Source: Microthrixaceae bacterium (GTDB taxonomy: Bacteria; Actinomycetota; Acidimicrobiia; Acidimicrobiales; Acidimicrobilacustridaceae). From it: a DNA stretch of 7,190 nt. Of the stretch, positions 1 through 6,569 are shown one piece after another. The stretch lies in contig JAHFUU010000122.1 in the NCBI GenBank assembly GCA_023264915.1, forward strand, positions 1 to 7,190, written 5' to 3'. The notes below the pieces were generated by a model, which saw only the letters and a list, made by a program, of their open reading frames with translations, was not told the origin of the DNA and did not search any database. The translations under genes were made by a program, and so were the position numbers. Each line of letters opens with the position of its first letter. The first letter of the stretch is position 1.

Positions 1-1
1 G

Positions 2-625
2 ACCTTGTCGAGCGCTTCACAGGGCATCCAGGGGGGCTCGACCGGCACGACCGGTATCGCTCCGGGTAGTGCGGCCGGATCGGGCACTTGGAAGGTCGAC
101 AAGACCGTGTCCTCTGCGTCAGGGGGCAGCTTCGGAGGGTTCCGAGTCAAGGAGGTTCTCGGCCGGGGCATCGGAAGCGCCGACGCGGTCGGAACTTCCA
201 AAGCCTTGACCGGGACCTTGGCCCTTGAGGGCAACACGCTTCAGTCCGGCGAGTTCAAGGTTGACCTCACCAAGCTGACCACTGACCGGCAACAGCGCGA
301 AGGGCCCATGAACCGGGCTCTCGAGACCTCCAAGTACCCCGAGGCGACCTTCAAGGTGAAGAGCCCGGTCGATCTCGGCAAGGCGCCTGTCGAGGGCGCG
401 ACTCTCAGCGCCGAGGTACCCGGCGAGTTCACGATCCACGGGACCACCAGGGAGGCCAAGGTGAAGGTCGACGCCACTGTGAAGGGCGGTGTTCTGGTCA
501 TCACGGGCTCATCGCCGTTCACCTTCGCCGAGTACAACATCACCAAGCCCACGAGTCCCATGGTCGTCTCGCTCGAGGACAACGGCACGATCGAGCTCCA
601 GCTCTACCTCACCAGGTCCGGCTGA
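2..625 (+). CDS. YceI-family lipid/isoprenoid-binding protein, 5'-truncated
   Basis: The reading frame is open to the left edge, so this is the C-terminal part of a longer gene. A TTG at position 5 could formally start it, but it has no visible ribosome site and the frame continues upstream, so I treat it as partial. Counting from that TTG, residues 1-27 are a Gly/Ser/Thr/Ala linker, as expected after a signal peptide, lipobox or membrane anchor that would lie outside the window. The YceI domain follows: GTWKVDKT at 27-34, the family signature around 87-116 (DLTKLTTDRQQRE, then SKYPEATF), GEFTIHGTTREAKVKV at 140-155, and the closing strands at 176-204. YceI proteins are exported lipocalin-like barrels; characterised members bind polyisoprenoid or other amphiphilic chains. 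The exact ligand and role here are unknown. The gene converges on the acyl-CoA dehydrogenase, so it is not in its operon. The family call is strong; the function is not assignable. Confidence 0.88.
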   Translation, partial: TLSSASQGIQGGSTGTTGIAPGSAAGSGTWKVDKTVSSASGGSFGGFRVKEVLGRGIGSADAVGTSKALTGTLALEGNTLQSGEFKVDLTKLTTDRQQREGPMNRALETSKYPEATFKVKSPVDLGKAPVEGATLSAEVPGEFTIHGTTREAKVKVDATVKGGVLVITGSSPFTFAEYNITKPTSPMVVSLEDNGTIELQLYLTRSG

Positions 626-630
626 TCATC

Positions 631-682
631 GAGCACTTGCGGTGCCGGCCGGACAGATGAGCCGACTGTCGCGGAGGTGCTC
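631..682. terminator. Possible weak bidirectional terminator (inverted repeats)
   Basis: In the 97-bp gap between two convergent genes, GAGCAC (631-636) can pair with GTGCTC (677-682). Nested inside, GACAG (652-656) can pair with CTGTC (666-670) across a 9-nt loop. The two stems are separated by asymmetric unpaired stretches and no T-run follows on either strand, so this is not a textbook intrinsic terminator. The position suits a shared terminator, but folding energy was not computed. Confidence 0.2.
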
Positions 683-722
683 AGCAGGCCGTGTCAGAGG
701 TTGCCGGCTTGCCCCTCGACGC

Positions 723-1907
723 TCAGCTGTGGCGGACCTGGTTGAAGGGGAGCTCGCGGCTTTCGTCGGCCTCGCGGGGCAGGCCGAGGACGCGCTCGGC
801 CGCCATGTTCTTCTGGATGTTGTCAGTGCCGCCGCCGATGCGGATGCCCGGGTTCACCAGGAACAGGTCGATCCAGGGACCTGGTTCGGTGAGAGAGCTC
901 GAGCCAAGGATCGCGAGGGCCGAATCGGCTGCAGTCGAGAGCATCCGGGTCACGGCGAGCTTGGTGATCGAACCCTCAGCAGTGGGGATCTCGCCAGCAG
1001 AGAGCTTCGACATGATCCTCGCATTCAGGTACTCGAGGCAACGCTCGTAGGTGTAGGCACGTGCCACCAGGTCACGCACGTGGGCGGGCAGCGGCTGGTG
1101 CTTGCGCGCAAGGTCGATCAGGTCCTCCATGTGGAAGAGCCCGAGCGACCCGCCAAGGGTCATCCGTTCGTGCAGAAGGGTCGTGGTCGCGACTCGCCAG
1201 CCTTCTCCGGGCTCGCCAACGAGGCAAGTGTCTGGGATGCGTACCTGGTCGAGGAAGACCTCGTTGAAATGCGCCCCACCGTTCATCTGGCGCAAGGGCC
1301 GGACGGTGACCCCCGGCGATTGCATGTCAAGCACGAAGAAGGTGAGTCCCTTGTGCTTGGGCACGGTCGCGTCGGTGCGCGCCAGCAGTATGGCGCGCTG
1401 GGAGAAGTGCGCTCCCGAGGACCATACCTTCTGACCGTTGACCACCCATCCATCGCCGTCGCGCTCGGCTCGGGTGGTCACCGAGGCGAGGTCAGAGCCC
1501 GCGTCGGGCTCGCTGAATAGCTGGCACCAGATCTCCTCCCCGCTGAGGATCTTTGAAAGGTAGCGCTCGCGCTGGTCGTCGGTGCCGTGCTCTATCAGTG
1601 CTGGGCCGGCCATCCCGATACCGACGATGCTGATGGAGGAGGGCGCGCGCGCTCTCACGCATTCCTGGTTCCAGATGATCTGCTCGACGGGCCCCAGGCC
1701 CCGGCCACCGTGGTGAGCTGGCCAGGTGATGGCCGCCCACCCGTTGTCATACAGAACGCGCTGCCACTGCTTGCGAGCTGCCAGGCCCTGCTCCCACTCG
1801 CCGGCGGGGTCGGCGAGGTCGCTCGGCGCGAGGTGGATGTTGCCCTCGAGGAAGACCCTTGCCTCGGCCCGGAAGGCCGCCTCTGTCGCTGAGTCAGCGA
1901 GATCCAT
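723..1907 (-). CDS. Acyl-CoA dehydrogenase, FadE-type
   Basis: A complete 394-aa flavoprotein of the usual family length. It should catalyse FAD-dependent alpha,beta-dehydrogenation of an acyl-CoA in the cytoplasm, passing electrons to an electron-transfer flavoprotein. Signatures in order: a helical N-domain (about 1-115); the middle beta-domain with CQLFSEPDAGSDLAS at 128-142 and WVVNGQKVWSSGAH at 154-167; GLTFFVLDM at 187-195; RPLRQMNGGAHFNEVFLD at 203-220; and the C-terminal IGGGTDNIQKNMAAERVLGLP at 357-377. At the medium-chain enzyme's catalytic Glu position (YEGT) there is Gly359; instead Glu247 in LLHERMTL sits where isovaleryl- and long-chain-type enzymes carry their base. The ATG start is supported by AGGAGG 9 nt upstream. 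Chain length or ring specificity cannot be read; sterol side-chain, branched or ordinary fatty acyl-CoA are all possible. The gene is transcribed divergently from the oxidoreductase operon and shares a control region carrying a KstR-like palindrome. Confidence 0.95.
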   Translation of the reverse strand: MDLADSATEAAFRAEARVFLEGNIHLAPSDLADPAGEWEQGLAARKQWQRVLYDNGWAAITWPAHHGGRGLGPVEQIIWNQECVRARAPSSISIVGIGMAGPALIEHGTDDQRERYLSKILSGEEIWCQLFSEPDAGSDLASVTTRAERDGDGWVVNGQKVWSSGAHFSQRAILLARTDATVPKHKGLTFFVLDMQSPGVTVRPLRQMNGGAHFNEVFLDQVRIPDTCLVGEPGEGWRVATTTLLHERMTLGGSLGLFHMEDLIDLARKHQPLPAHVRDLVARAYTYERCLEYLNARIMSKLSAGEIPTAEGSITKLAVTRMLSTAADSALAILGSSSLTEPGPWIDLFLVNPGIRIGGGTDNIQKNMAAERVLGLPREADESRELPFNQVRHS

Positions 1908-2003
1908 CGGTCATCCCCTCCTCGCTCGCGAACGCTCACCGACCCACCGGCGAGCGAAGCTCAGACAAGGCACTGCCGCGGCCGAACATTCTCGGCGGTC
2001 CAT

Positions 2004-2017
2004 TGAAACTGGTTTCA
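2004..2017. promoter_or_regulatory. KstR-like operator palindrome (TetR-type)
   Basis: TGAAACTGGTTTCA is a perfect inverted repeat: two 6-nt arms around a 2-nt centre. It matches all eight fixed positions of TnnAACnnGTTnnA, the consensus known for the mycobacterial/rhodococcal sterol-catabolism repressor KstR. It lies about 97 bp upstream of the acyl-CoA dehydrogenase start, a credible operator position. By simple base counting an eight-position match has under 1% chance of arising in a 412-bp region. Other TetR-family regulators bind similar palindromes, so the identity of the regulator is inferred and no regulator gene is present in the window. Confidence 0.55.
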
Positions 2018-2171
2018 TTTCCAAAGGTAGTCGAGCCCTCTGACATGGCGCCAGCCGCGCGCCGAGGGCCGCGGTGAGGTGGTCGCGCGATCAGGTCGCG
2101 CATGGGCAGGCCAGGTAGTTCGTTCCTACCAAACGGTTGATGGGGAGCTCTTGCGGACCAGAATGTGACAT

Positions 2172-2199
2172 TTGCCCGTATTGATATCGCGGGTATAAC
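2172..2199 (+). promoter_or_regulatory. Candidate sigma70-type promoter for the oxidoreductase operon
   Basis: TTGCCC (2172-2177; 4 of 6 to TTGACA) lies 16 nt before TATAAC (2194-2199; 5 of 6 to TATAAT). Transcription would begin near 2206, giving an untranslated leader of roughly 110 nt before the start at 2320. The -10 hexamer overlaps the second operator-like site, which would suit repression. This is a pattern match only; actinobacterial -35 elements are poorly conserved. Confidence 0.4.
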
Positions 2200-2207
2200 G
2201 TGTTCTT
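2194..2207. promoter_or_regulatory. Second, imperfect KstR-like site
   Basis: TATAACGTGTTCTT matches seven of the eight fixed positions of TnnAACnnGTTnnA; the final A is T. The core AACGTGTTCT closely resembles classic KstR sites, which contain GAACnnGTTC. It overlaps the candidate -10 element. Taken alone, a one-mismatch hit in a region this size is not rare (about 15% by base counting); its value comes from pairing with the perfect site 190 bp away in the same divergent region. Confidence 0.35.
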
Positions 2208-2307
2208 GTTTCTGGCAGTCCGGGGGTGCACGCCTCTGGCCTGACATCCCATTGCTGATCGGCGCGGAGGGACCACTGTGAGACTGAAATCACGAGGATT
2301 GGGTCGC

Positions 2308-2313
2308 AAGGAG
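2308..2313 (+). promoter_or_regulatory. Ribosome binding site that sets the start at 2320
   Basis: AAGGAG lies 6 nt before ATG 2320. The longer in-frame option, GTG at 2278, has no comparable site, and the 14 residues it would add look like translated leader, so ATG 2320 is preferred. Confidence 0.7.
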
Positions 2314-2319
2314 TTGGTG

Positions 2320-2997
2320 ATGGACTTCCGCGAGTACACCGTTGCTCGCGACGGCAACGAGGTGGTCATCCAAGGCACCATCCGCGAGCCAGTTCATTGG
2401 GACTTCACGATCCGCATGTGCGAGGACGACCTCCCGGGCCTGGCCAAGGTGGCGGCCTCCAAGCACACCATCGGGTTCTTGTTGAGATCCGTCTTCAAGC
2501 GGAAGAAGGACTCTCACTGGTCGGTCTCCCGCGAGGAGCATCTCGAGTCGGTCAAGGCAGCTCTGGCACAAGCCAAGGAGAAGGCAGACACCAAGACCGA
2601 CGCCGCGTCCCAGGCCCGCTCGAAGGGTCCGGTTGGGGCCGCGGGCAAGACGACCGTTGGCAGGAGCGCCACGCCGGCAGGCACGTCACCGGGCAAGCCC
2701 GAGCGGAAGCCCTTCGGCTCGTCGGGAGCTTCACCGAACGGAGCCAAGCCTGCGGGTGGGTCACCCGAGTCCGGCAAGGGCACGCGCGACCTTGCCCCCG
2801 CCAAGACGGTGAGCTTCGGCCGCAACAAGGAGTCAGGCGCTACATCGACCAGCGCGCCGGCAGCTGATGCGGCACCTTCGGTCACGAAGGCTTCGGGCGT
2901 CTCGACTGACTCGAGGGCCCGAACGAACGGTTCAAGCACCAAAGAGAAGGCCGACACCGCGGTCGCGGTCAAGGTCGGCGGAAGGAACGCTTCATGA
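2320..2997 (+). CDS. Unrecognised protein: small N-terminal domain plus disordered basic tail
   Basis: A 225-aa protein I do not recognise. Residues 1 to about 88 look folded: alternating short strands (EYTVARDGNEVVIQGTI, then HWDFTIRM), an acidic/Pro turn EDDLPGL at 35-41, a basic segment RSVFKRKKDSHW at 56-67, and a predicted helix at 70-90. Residues about 90-225 are low-complexity, dominated by Ala, Ser, Gly, Thr, Lys and Pro with scattered Arg, and should be disordered; KEKADT occurs twice, at 86-91 and 208-213. There is no signal peptide, membrane segment or known catalytic motif. It is the first gene of the rightward operon and its stop overlaps the next start as ATGA, so translation is probably coupled. 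An accessory, scaffold or nucleic-acid/membrane-surface binding role for the basic tail is conceivable, but this is guesswork. Confidence 0.8.
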   Translation: MDFREYTVARDGNEVVIQGTIREPVHWDFTIRMCEDDLPGLAKVAASKHTIGFLLRSVFKRKKDSHWSVSREEHLESVKAALAQAKEKADTKTDAASQARSKGPVGAAGKTTVGRSATPAGTSPGKPERKPFGSSGASPNGAKPAGGSPESGKGTRDLAPAKTVSFGRNKESGATSTSAPAADAAPSVTKASGVSTDSRARTNGSSTKEKADTAVAVKVGGRNAS

Positions 2998-4784
2998 GCC
3001 AGACCACAGCCCCCGCGGTTGATCCCACCACAGGTCAACGTCTCGACAAGCGAAGCTCCTATGACTTCGTGGTGGTGGGCGGCGGACCCAATGGCTTGGG
3101 CATCGCTGCCTACCTCTCCAAGTGGGGGTTCTCGGTCTGCTTGGTCGAGGCCCGCCCCGAGCTTGGCGGTGGTGCCGACAACGCCGAACCCATACCGGGC
3201 TGCTCGATCGATCCGCACGCCGTGTACTTCTACGGGGCCGCGGGCCCGCCCCTCGAGCAGCTCGACCTGGCGTCCTACGGGTTCAGGATGTCCTTCATCC
3301 CGAACTACGGCGGCTGCATCACCCATGACCACCGGGCCTTCTTCGGCGGAAACACCTTCCACGACTCGTCCTCGCGCGACCCTGAGGTCTACGTGGAGAT
3401 GCTCGGGGTCGACCGGGACACAGCCAAGATGTACCTCGAGTTCATGGATGCCCTGCGGCCTCGGATGCGCGACTTCTTCCGCAGCATCTACTGGACACCT
3501 CCCTACGACGAGAGCTGGGGCATTCCCAAGGCACAGACCCCCGTTGCACGAGTGCTGCGTGACTGCCTGCCGATGTATGACGACGCGATGCTCGACATGT
3601 CCTTCAACGAGATGATGGACGCTCTTGCACTTCCTGATCCGGTCCGCGCCGGGCTCTTGCTGGGCTCGTGGGGCAACGGGCCGCATCCCTACTGGAAGGG
3701 GATGGCGCTCCCGGGCTTCGCTTGCACGCAGCTCCAGTTCTTCTCGGGTTGCACCCCCGTGGGCGGCATGCACGCGCTGGCGCACGCACTTGCCCGCTGC
3801 GCTCTGGCCAACGGCGCCAAGATCTTCGTGAACAGCCCGGTCTCGGAGATCATCGTGCATGACGGTGTGGCCAAGGGCGTGCGCGTGGCAGACGAGTCAC
3901 TGCTCGAAGAGAAGACCATCTGGGCGAACATGGGCGTGATCAACAACACCCATGTCAAGTCGCTGCCCAAGCTCGTCTCGTCTGACCACTTGACCAAGAC
4001 CTTCCGCCAGCGAATCGCTGATCTGAGTCTCAAGGGCGGCAGCCTCTATGTCGCCAACTTCATCGTCAACGAGCTACCCGAGTACTCCGACGCTCCAGAA
4101 CGTTACGAGGGGAGCAACTACCCCTCGGGCATGGCGTTGCACTGCACGACAGACGCTCTCATGGAGCTCATGCGTGACGTGCACACATACCGGATGCACC
4201 CTACGGACCTGGACCACTACATCGCCTGGTACATAGTCCACGCGCCGCACGACCCCACCCGCAATCGTTCCAATCTCCCGGGCGGCGTGGTGACTGTGAA
4301 CCTCCAGGTGCCGGCGCCAGAGGACCACAAGGATGGCCCGCTTGCGGTGAACGACGCGAAGTACGAGATCCTCGACAACCTCAAGCAGGTGCTGCGCCAT
4401 TACGCACCCAACATGACCGAGGACAAGTACATCAAGTCGGTCATCAACACGCCCTATGACTCCGAGCAACGCAACATGGGTTTCGTTGGCGGCAACTGGA
4501 TGGGGATGCGCCAGTCCGAGGACGAGTGGTGGGCGCGCAAGCCCTTGCCGGAGCTTGCGCGCTACCGCACGCCTGTCGAGGGCCTCTACCTGTGCCACCA
4601 GACCTCATATCCCGGTGGCCTGTGCCTGAGCGCTGTCCCCTACAACCTCATGCACATCCTCAAAGAGGACTACAGCGAGATCGAGGCAACGACCCCCGAA
4701 TGGTGGTACCCGTCACCGTGGCACCTCACCGACGCGGAGGGTGCGCGGGGGCGCTCCTCGCTGTCGACAGGTGGCGATGGCTGA
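2994..4784 (+). CDS. FAD-dependent CrtI/PYROXD2-like oxidoreductase 1
   Basis: A 596-aa flavoprotein of the phytoene-desaturase-like amine-oxidase fold, a family that mostly dehydrogenates or isomerises hydrophobic substrates. After a 22-residue lead comes the Rossmann dinucleotide motif YDFVVVGGGPNG (23-34), Glu52 ending strand 2, where it would bind the ribose, and ELGGGA (56-61). A middle CTPVGGMHALAHALA segment precedes the substrate domain. A C-terminal FAD-contact region TPVEGLYLCHQTSYPGG begins at 526. That last motif is atypical: after PGG the sequence is LCLSAVPYNLM rather than the Gly-containing form of the next paralogue. The protein ends in an aromatic stretch TTPEWWYPSPWHL (566-578). 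No signal peptide or membrane segment is obvious. The ATG overlaps the upstream stop (ATGA), with GAAGGA 7 nt before it. Family assignment is firm; the substrate is unknown, and carotenoid desaturation is not specifically supported since no carotenoid synthesis genes are nearby. Confidence 0.9.
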   Translation: MSQTTAPAVDPTTGQRLDKRSSYDFVVVGGGPNGLGIAAYLSKWGFSVCLVEARPELGGGADNAEPIPGCSIDPHAVYFYGAAGPPLEQLDLASYGFRMSFIPNYGGCITHDHRAFFGGNTFHDSSSRDPEVYVEMLGVDRDTAKMYLEFMDALRPRMRDFFRSIYWTPPYDESWGIPKAQTPVARVLRDCLPMYDDAMLDMSFNEMMDALALPDPVRAGLLLGSWGNGPHPYWKGMALPGFACTQLQFFSGCTPVGGMHALAHALARCALANGAKIFVNSPVSEIIVHDGVAKGVRVADESLLEEKTIWANMGVINNTHVKSLPKLVSSDHLTKTFRQRIADLSLKGGSLYVANFIVNELPEYSDAPERYEGSNYPSGMALHCTTDALMELMRDVHTYRMHPTDLDHYIAWYIVHAPHDPTRNRSNLPGGVVTVNLQVPAPEDHKDGPLAVNDAKYEILDNLKQVLRHYAPNMTEDKYIKSVINTPYDSEQRNMGFVGGNWMGMRQSEDEWWARKPLPELARYRTPVEGLYLCHQTSYPGGLCLSAVPYNLMHILKEDYSEIEATTPEWWYPSPWHLTDAEGARGRSSLSTGGDG

Positions 4785-4815
4785 GCACTGCACGCTGCAA
4801 GCCAACGATCGATCC

Positions 4816-4822
4816 AGGAAGG
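4816..4822 (+). promoter_or_regulatory. Ribosome binding site supporting the GTG start at 4830
   Basis: AGGAAGG lies 7 nt before GTG 4830. The 45-bp gap after the preceding stop contains no clear terminator, consistent with continued transcription of one operon. Confidence 0.7.
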
Positions 4823-4829
4823 CAAATCG

Positions 4830-6518
4830 GTGAGCAACGATTCCTATACCCGACACATACCCCCCTTCTCTGACGTCCTCTCCGAGCTGCCGCCGCAGTT
4901 CCCCGACGAGACCGAGACCGACGTCGTCGTCATCGGCGCCGGCCCCAACGGCCTGCTCGCGGCCGCCTACCTCACTGCCGCCGGGCTCGATGTGACCGTA
5001 GTCGAGCGCCGTTTCGAGATCGGAGGCGGTCTCGCCACCGAGGAGATCCTCTTCCCAGGTCACTATGCGAACACCCACGCCTCATACCACTACATGGTCG
5101 ATTACCTCCCACCGCTCACCGACTTCGACATGGCGGGGCAGGGTTTGCGGTACCACAAGCCCTACGGTCAGATCGGTGGTGTCTTCGGCGAGGACTACGT
5201 CTACTTGTGCAAGTCCTTCGAGGACAGCCGGGATGCTCTCGCACGCTTCGGGATCGACCAGGCTGACGCCTATGGCCGGATGGCGACCCGATTCCACCAG
5301 ATAGTCGACGAGATCCTCGCGCCCGCGACCTACCTGCCACCTGATCCCCCGGTGGATCTGACACAGGCGCTCCAGCGCACCGCCATCGGCCAGGACATGC
5401 TCGAGGTGTCAGAGATGTCCGCGCTCGAGCTCATCTCGAGCTATGGGATGCGCGACTCGATCCAGGCCACGCTGCTCTATTCGGCCTGCCAATGGGGCCT
5501 CTCACCGATCGAGAGCGGGGTCGGGTTCATGGTCCCGCTGATGGTCGATCGCGGTACGCAGAAGGCTTTCATCCAGGGTGGCTCTCACCGGCTCGCGAGC
5601 AGCTTCGCCAGAGTGATCCTTCGTCAGGGCGGCCTGATCCTCGACAATGCCGCCGTCGTGGAGATCACCACCGACGGTGACTCGGCCACGGGTGTCGTGC
5701 TCGACGACGGGCGCAAGATCCGCACCCGGAAGGCTGTGCTGTCGACCCTCGATCCGCAGAGCACCTTCTTGCGCCTGCTTCCCGCCGAAGCTGTGCCCGC
5801 AGAGGTGCGCGATGCGGCTGATGGATGGGTCTGGGACAAGTGGTCGTTGCTGAGCGTCTTCTTCGTCACCAAGGGCAAGCCTCAGTGGAAGCCGAATCCC
5901 AACAACGGCATGATCGGTCTGCCCACTCCGTTCGACACCATCCTCGGTTTTGACGACACCGAGGACGTCACCTCGTTCTTCGACTCGATCGAGAAGGGCG
6001 AGATCCCCAAGTTCGCCGGGCACTTCACAGTCGAGACTGAGTTCGACCCCACCCTGAGTCAGGTCGAGGGTGAGGATGTCTGCTTCTTCCAGATGCCGGC
6101 CCCATATGACTGGGATTGGGACGGACGAGGTGACGAGGTGGTTCGCGAGGTCACGGCACTTCTCGACTCCCACTACGAGGGTTTCGCCGAGAGCGTCATC
6201 GACTGCGTGGTCGAGACACCCAAGACCATCGAGCAACGCATCCCCTGCATGCGCCGCGGCTCGATCAAGCACGGTGACTACAACCCCTTGCAGATGGGCT
6301 TCAACCGTCCAAGCGTCGAGTGCTCATCGAGCCGCACCCCCGTCAACGGCCTCTACCTGGGAGGGGCCTCCATGTTCCCGGGTGGCATGGTCATCGGCGG
6401 CCCGGGCTACATCGCTGCACAGGTCATCTGTGAGGACATCGAGGTGAAGTTCCCCTTCGACCGGCCAGACAGGCTCAAGCGCTACCTCGACACCTACTTC
6501 CCGGACGGCAAGGACTGA
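4830..6518 (+). CDS. FAD-dependent CrtI/PYROXD2-like oxidoreductase 2
   Basis: A 562-aa relative of the preceding enzyme and the most canonical of the three. It has TDVVVIGAGPNG at 30-41, Glu59 after strand 2 and EIGGGLATEE at 63-72. Mid-protein it has the family block FIQGGSHRLASSFARVILRQGG, followed by a VVEITTDGDSATGVVLDDG hairpin and a VLSTLDPQSTFLRLL segment. The C-terminal FAD motif TPVNGLYLGGASMFPGGMVIGGPGYIAAQVI starts at 503 and fits the family pattern. PYROXD2-like proteins are probable oxidoreductases with few defined substrates. It should bind FAD non-covalently and act in the cytoplasm or at the membrane face on a hydrophobic molecule. The start is GTG with AGGAAGG 7 nt upstream. 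It is about as long as its neighbour but differs through most of the substrate domain, so this is an old duplication rather than a recent copy. Confidence 0.93.
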   Translation: MSNDSYTRHIPPFSDVLSELPPQFPDETETDVVVIGAGPNGLLAAAYLTAAGLDVTVVERRFEIGGGLATEEILFPGHYANTHASYHYMVDYLPPLTDFDMAGQGLRYHKPYGQIGGVFGEDYVYLCKSFEDSRDALARFGIDQADAYGRMATRFHQIVDEILAPATYLPPDPPVDLTQALQRTAIGQDMLEVSEMSALELISSYGMRDSIQATLLYSACQWGLSPIESGVGFMVPLMVDRGTQKAFIQGGSHRLASSFARVILRQGGLILDNAAVVEITTDGDSATGVVLDDGRKIRTRKAVLSTLDPQSTFLRLLPAEAVPAEVRDAADGWVWDKWSLLSVFFVTKGKPQWKPNPNNGMIGLPTPFDTILGFDDTEDVTSFFDSIEKGEIPKFAGHFTVETEFDPTLSQVEGEDVCFFQMPAPYDWDWDGRGDEVVREVTALLDSHYEGFAESVIDCVVETPKTIEQRIPCMRRGSIKHGDYNPLQMGFNRPSVECSSSRTPVNGLYLGGASMFPGGMVIGGPGYIAAQVICEDIEVKFPFDRPDRLKRYLDTYFPDGKD

Positions 6519-6557
6519 ACCAGCCGCTCAACCGCGGCCACCCATACCGATCACCAA

Positions 6558-6563
6558 GAGAGG
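6558..6563 (+). promoter_or_regulatory. Ribosome binding site supporting the GTG start at 6570
   Basis: GAGAGG lies 6 nt before GTG 6570, which begins VENYDAIIIGAG, the normal distance ahead of a flavoprotein's first strand. No alternative ATG is in frame nearby. The 51-bp gap from the preceding stop shows no clear terminator. Confidence 0.65.
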
Positions 6564-6569
6564 GCTGAC

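Larger units (their letters stand above)
1908..2319. other. Divergent intergenic control region
   Basis: This 412-bp stretch separates two divergent genes and holds no convincing coding sequence; its open frames lack ribosome sites and recognisable protein features. The part from about 1990 to 2220 is visibly more AT-rich than its surroundings, as expected for promoters. It contains a perfect 14-bp palindrome at 2004-2017, a related imperfect site at 2194-2207, a plausible forward promoter at 2172-2199, an imperfect palindrome ACCAAACGGTTGAT at 2128-2141, and a short direct repeat GGTCGCGC at 2081-2088 and 2094-2101. I could not identify a convincing promoter for the leftward gene. Confidence 0.7.

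Noticed and set aside
489..1520. A 343-codon open frame on the plus strand
   Set aside because: It overlaps the YceI gene in another frame and lies antisense to the acyl-CoA dehydrogenase; the product is Arg/Ser/Gly-rich with no domain, so it is a shadow.
2044..2077. Short open frame starting ATGGCGCC in the divergent region
   Set aside because: It encodes only about ten residues, has no ribosome site and no signature of a leader peptide.
2128..2141. ACCAAACGGTTGAT as a further TetR-type operator
   Set aside because: The palindrome is imperfect and does not keep the AAC-2nt-GTT spacing of the other two sites; too weak to call.
2278..2319. Longer start (GTG 2278) for the first operon gene
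   Set aside because: The ATG at 2320 has AAGGAG at ideal spacing, while GTG 2278 has no good ribosome site.
2514..3860. A 448-codon open frame on the minus strand
   Set aside because: It runs antisense across two well-supported plus-strand genes; its His/Val/Glu/Arg-rich product has no recognisable domain, and such frames are common opposite high-GC genes.
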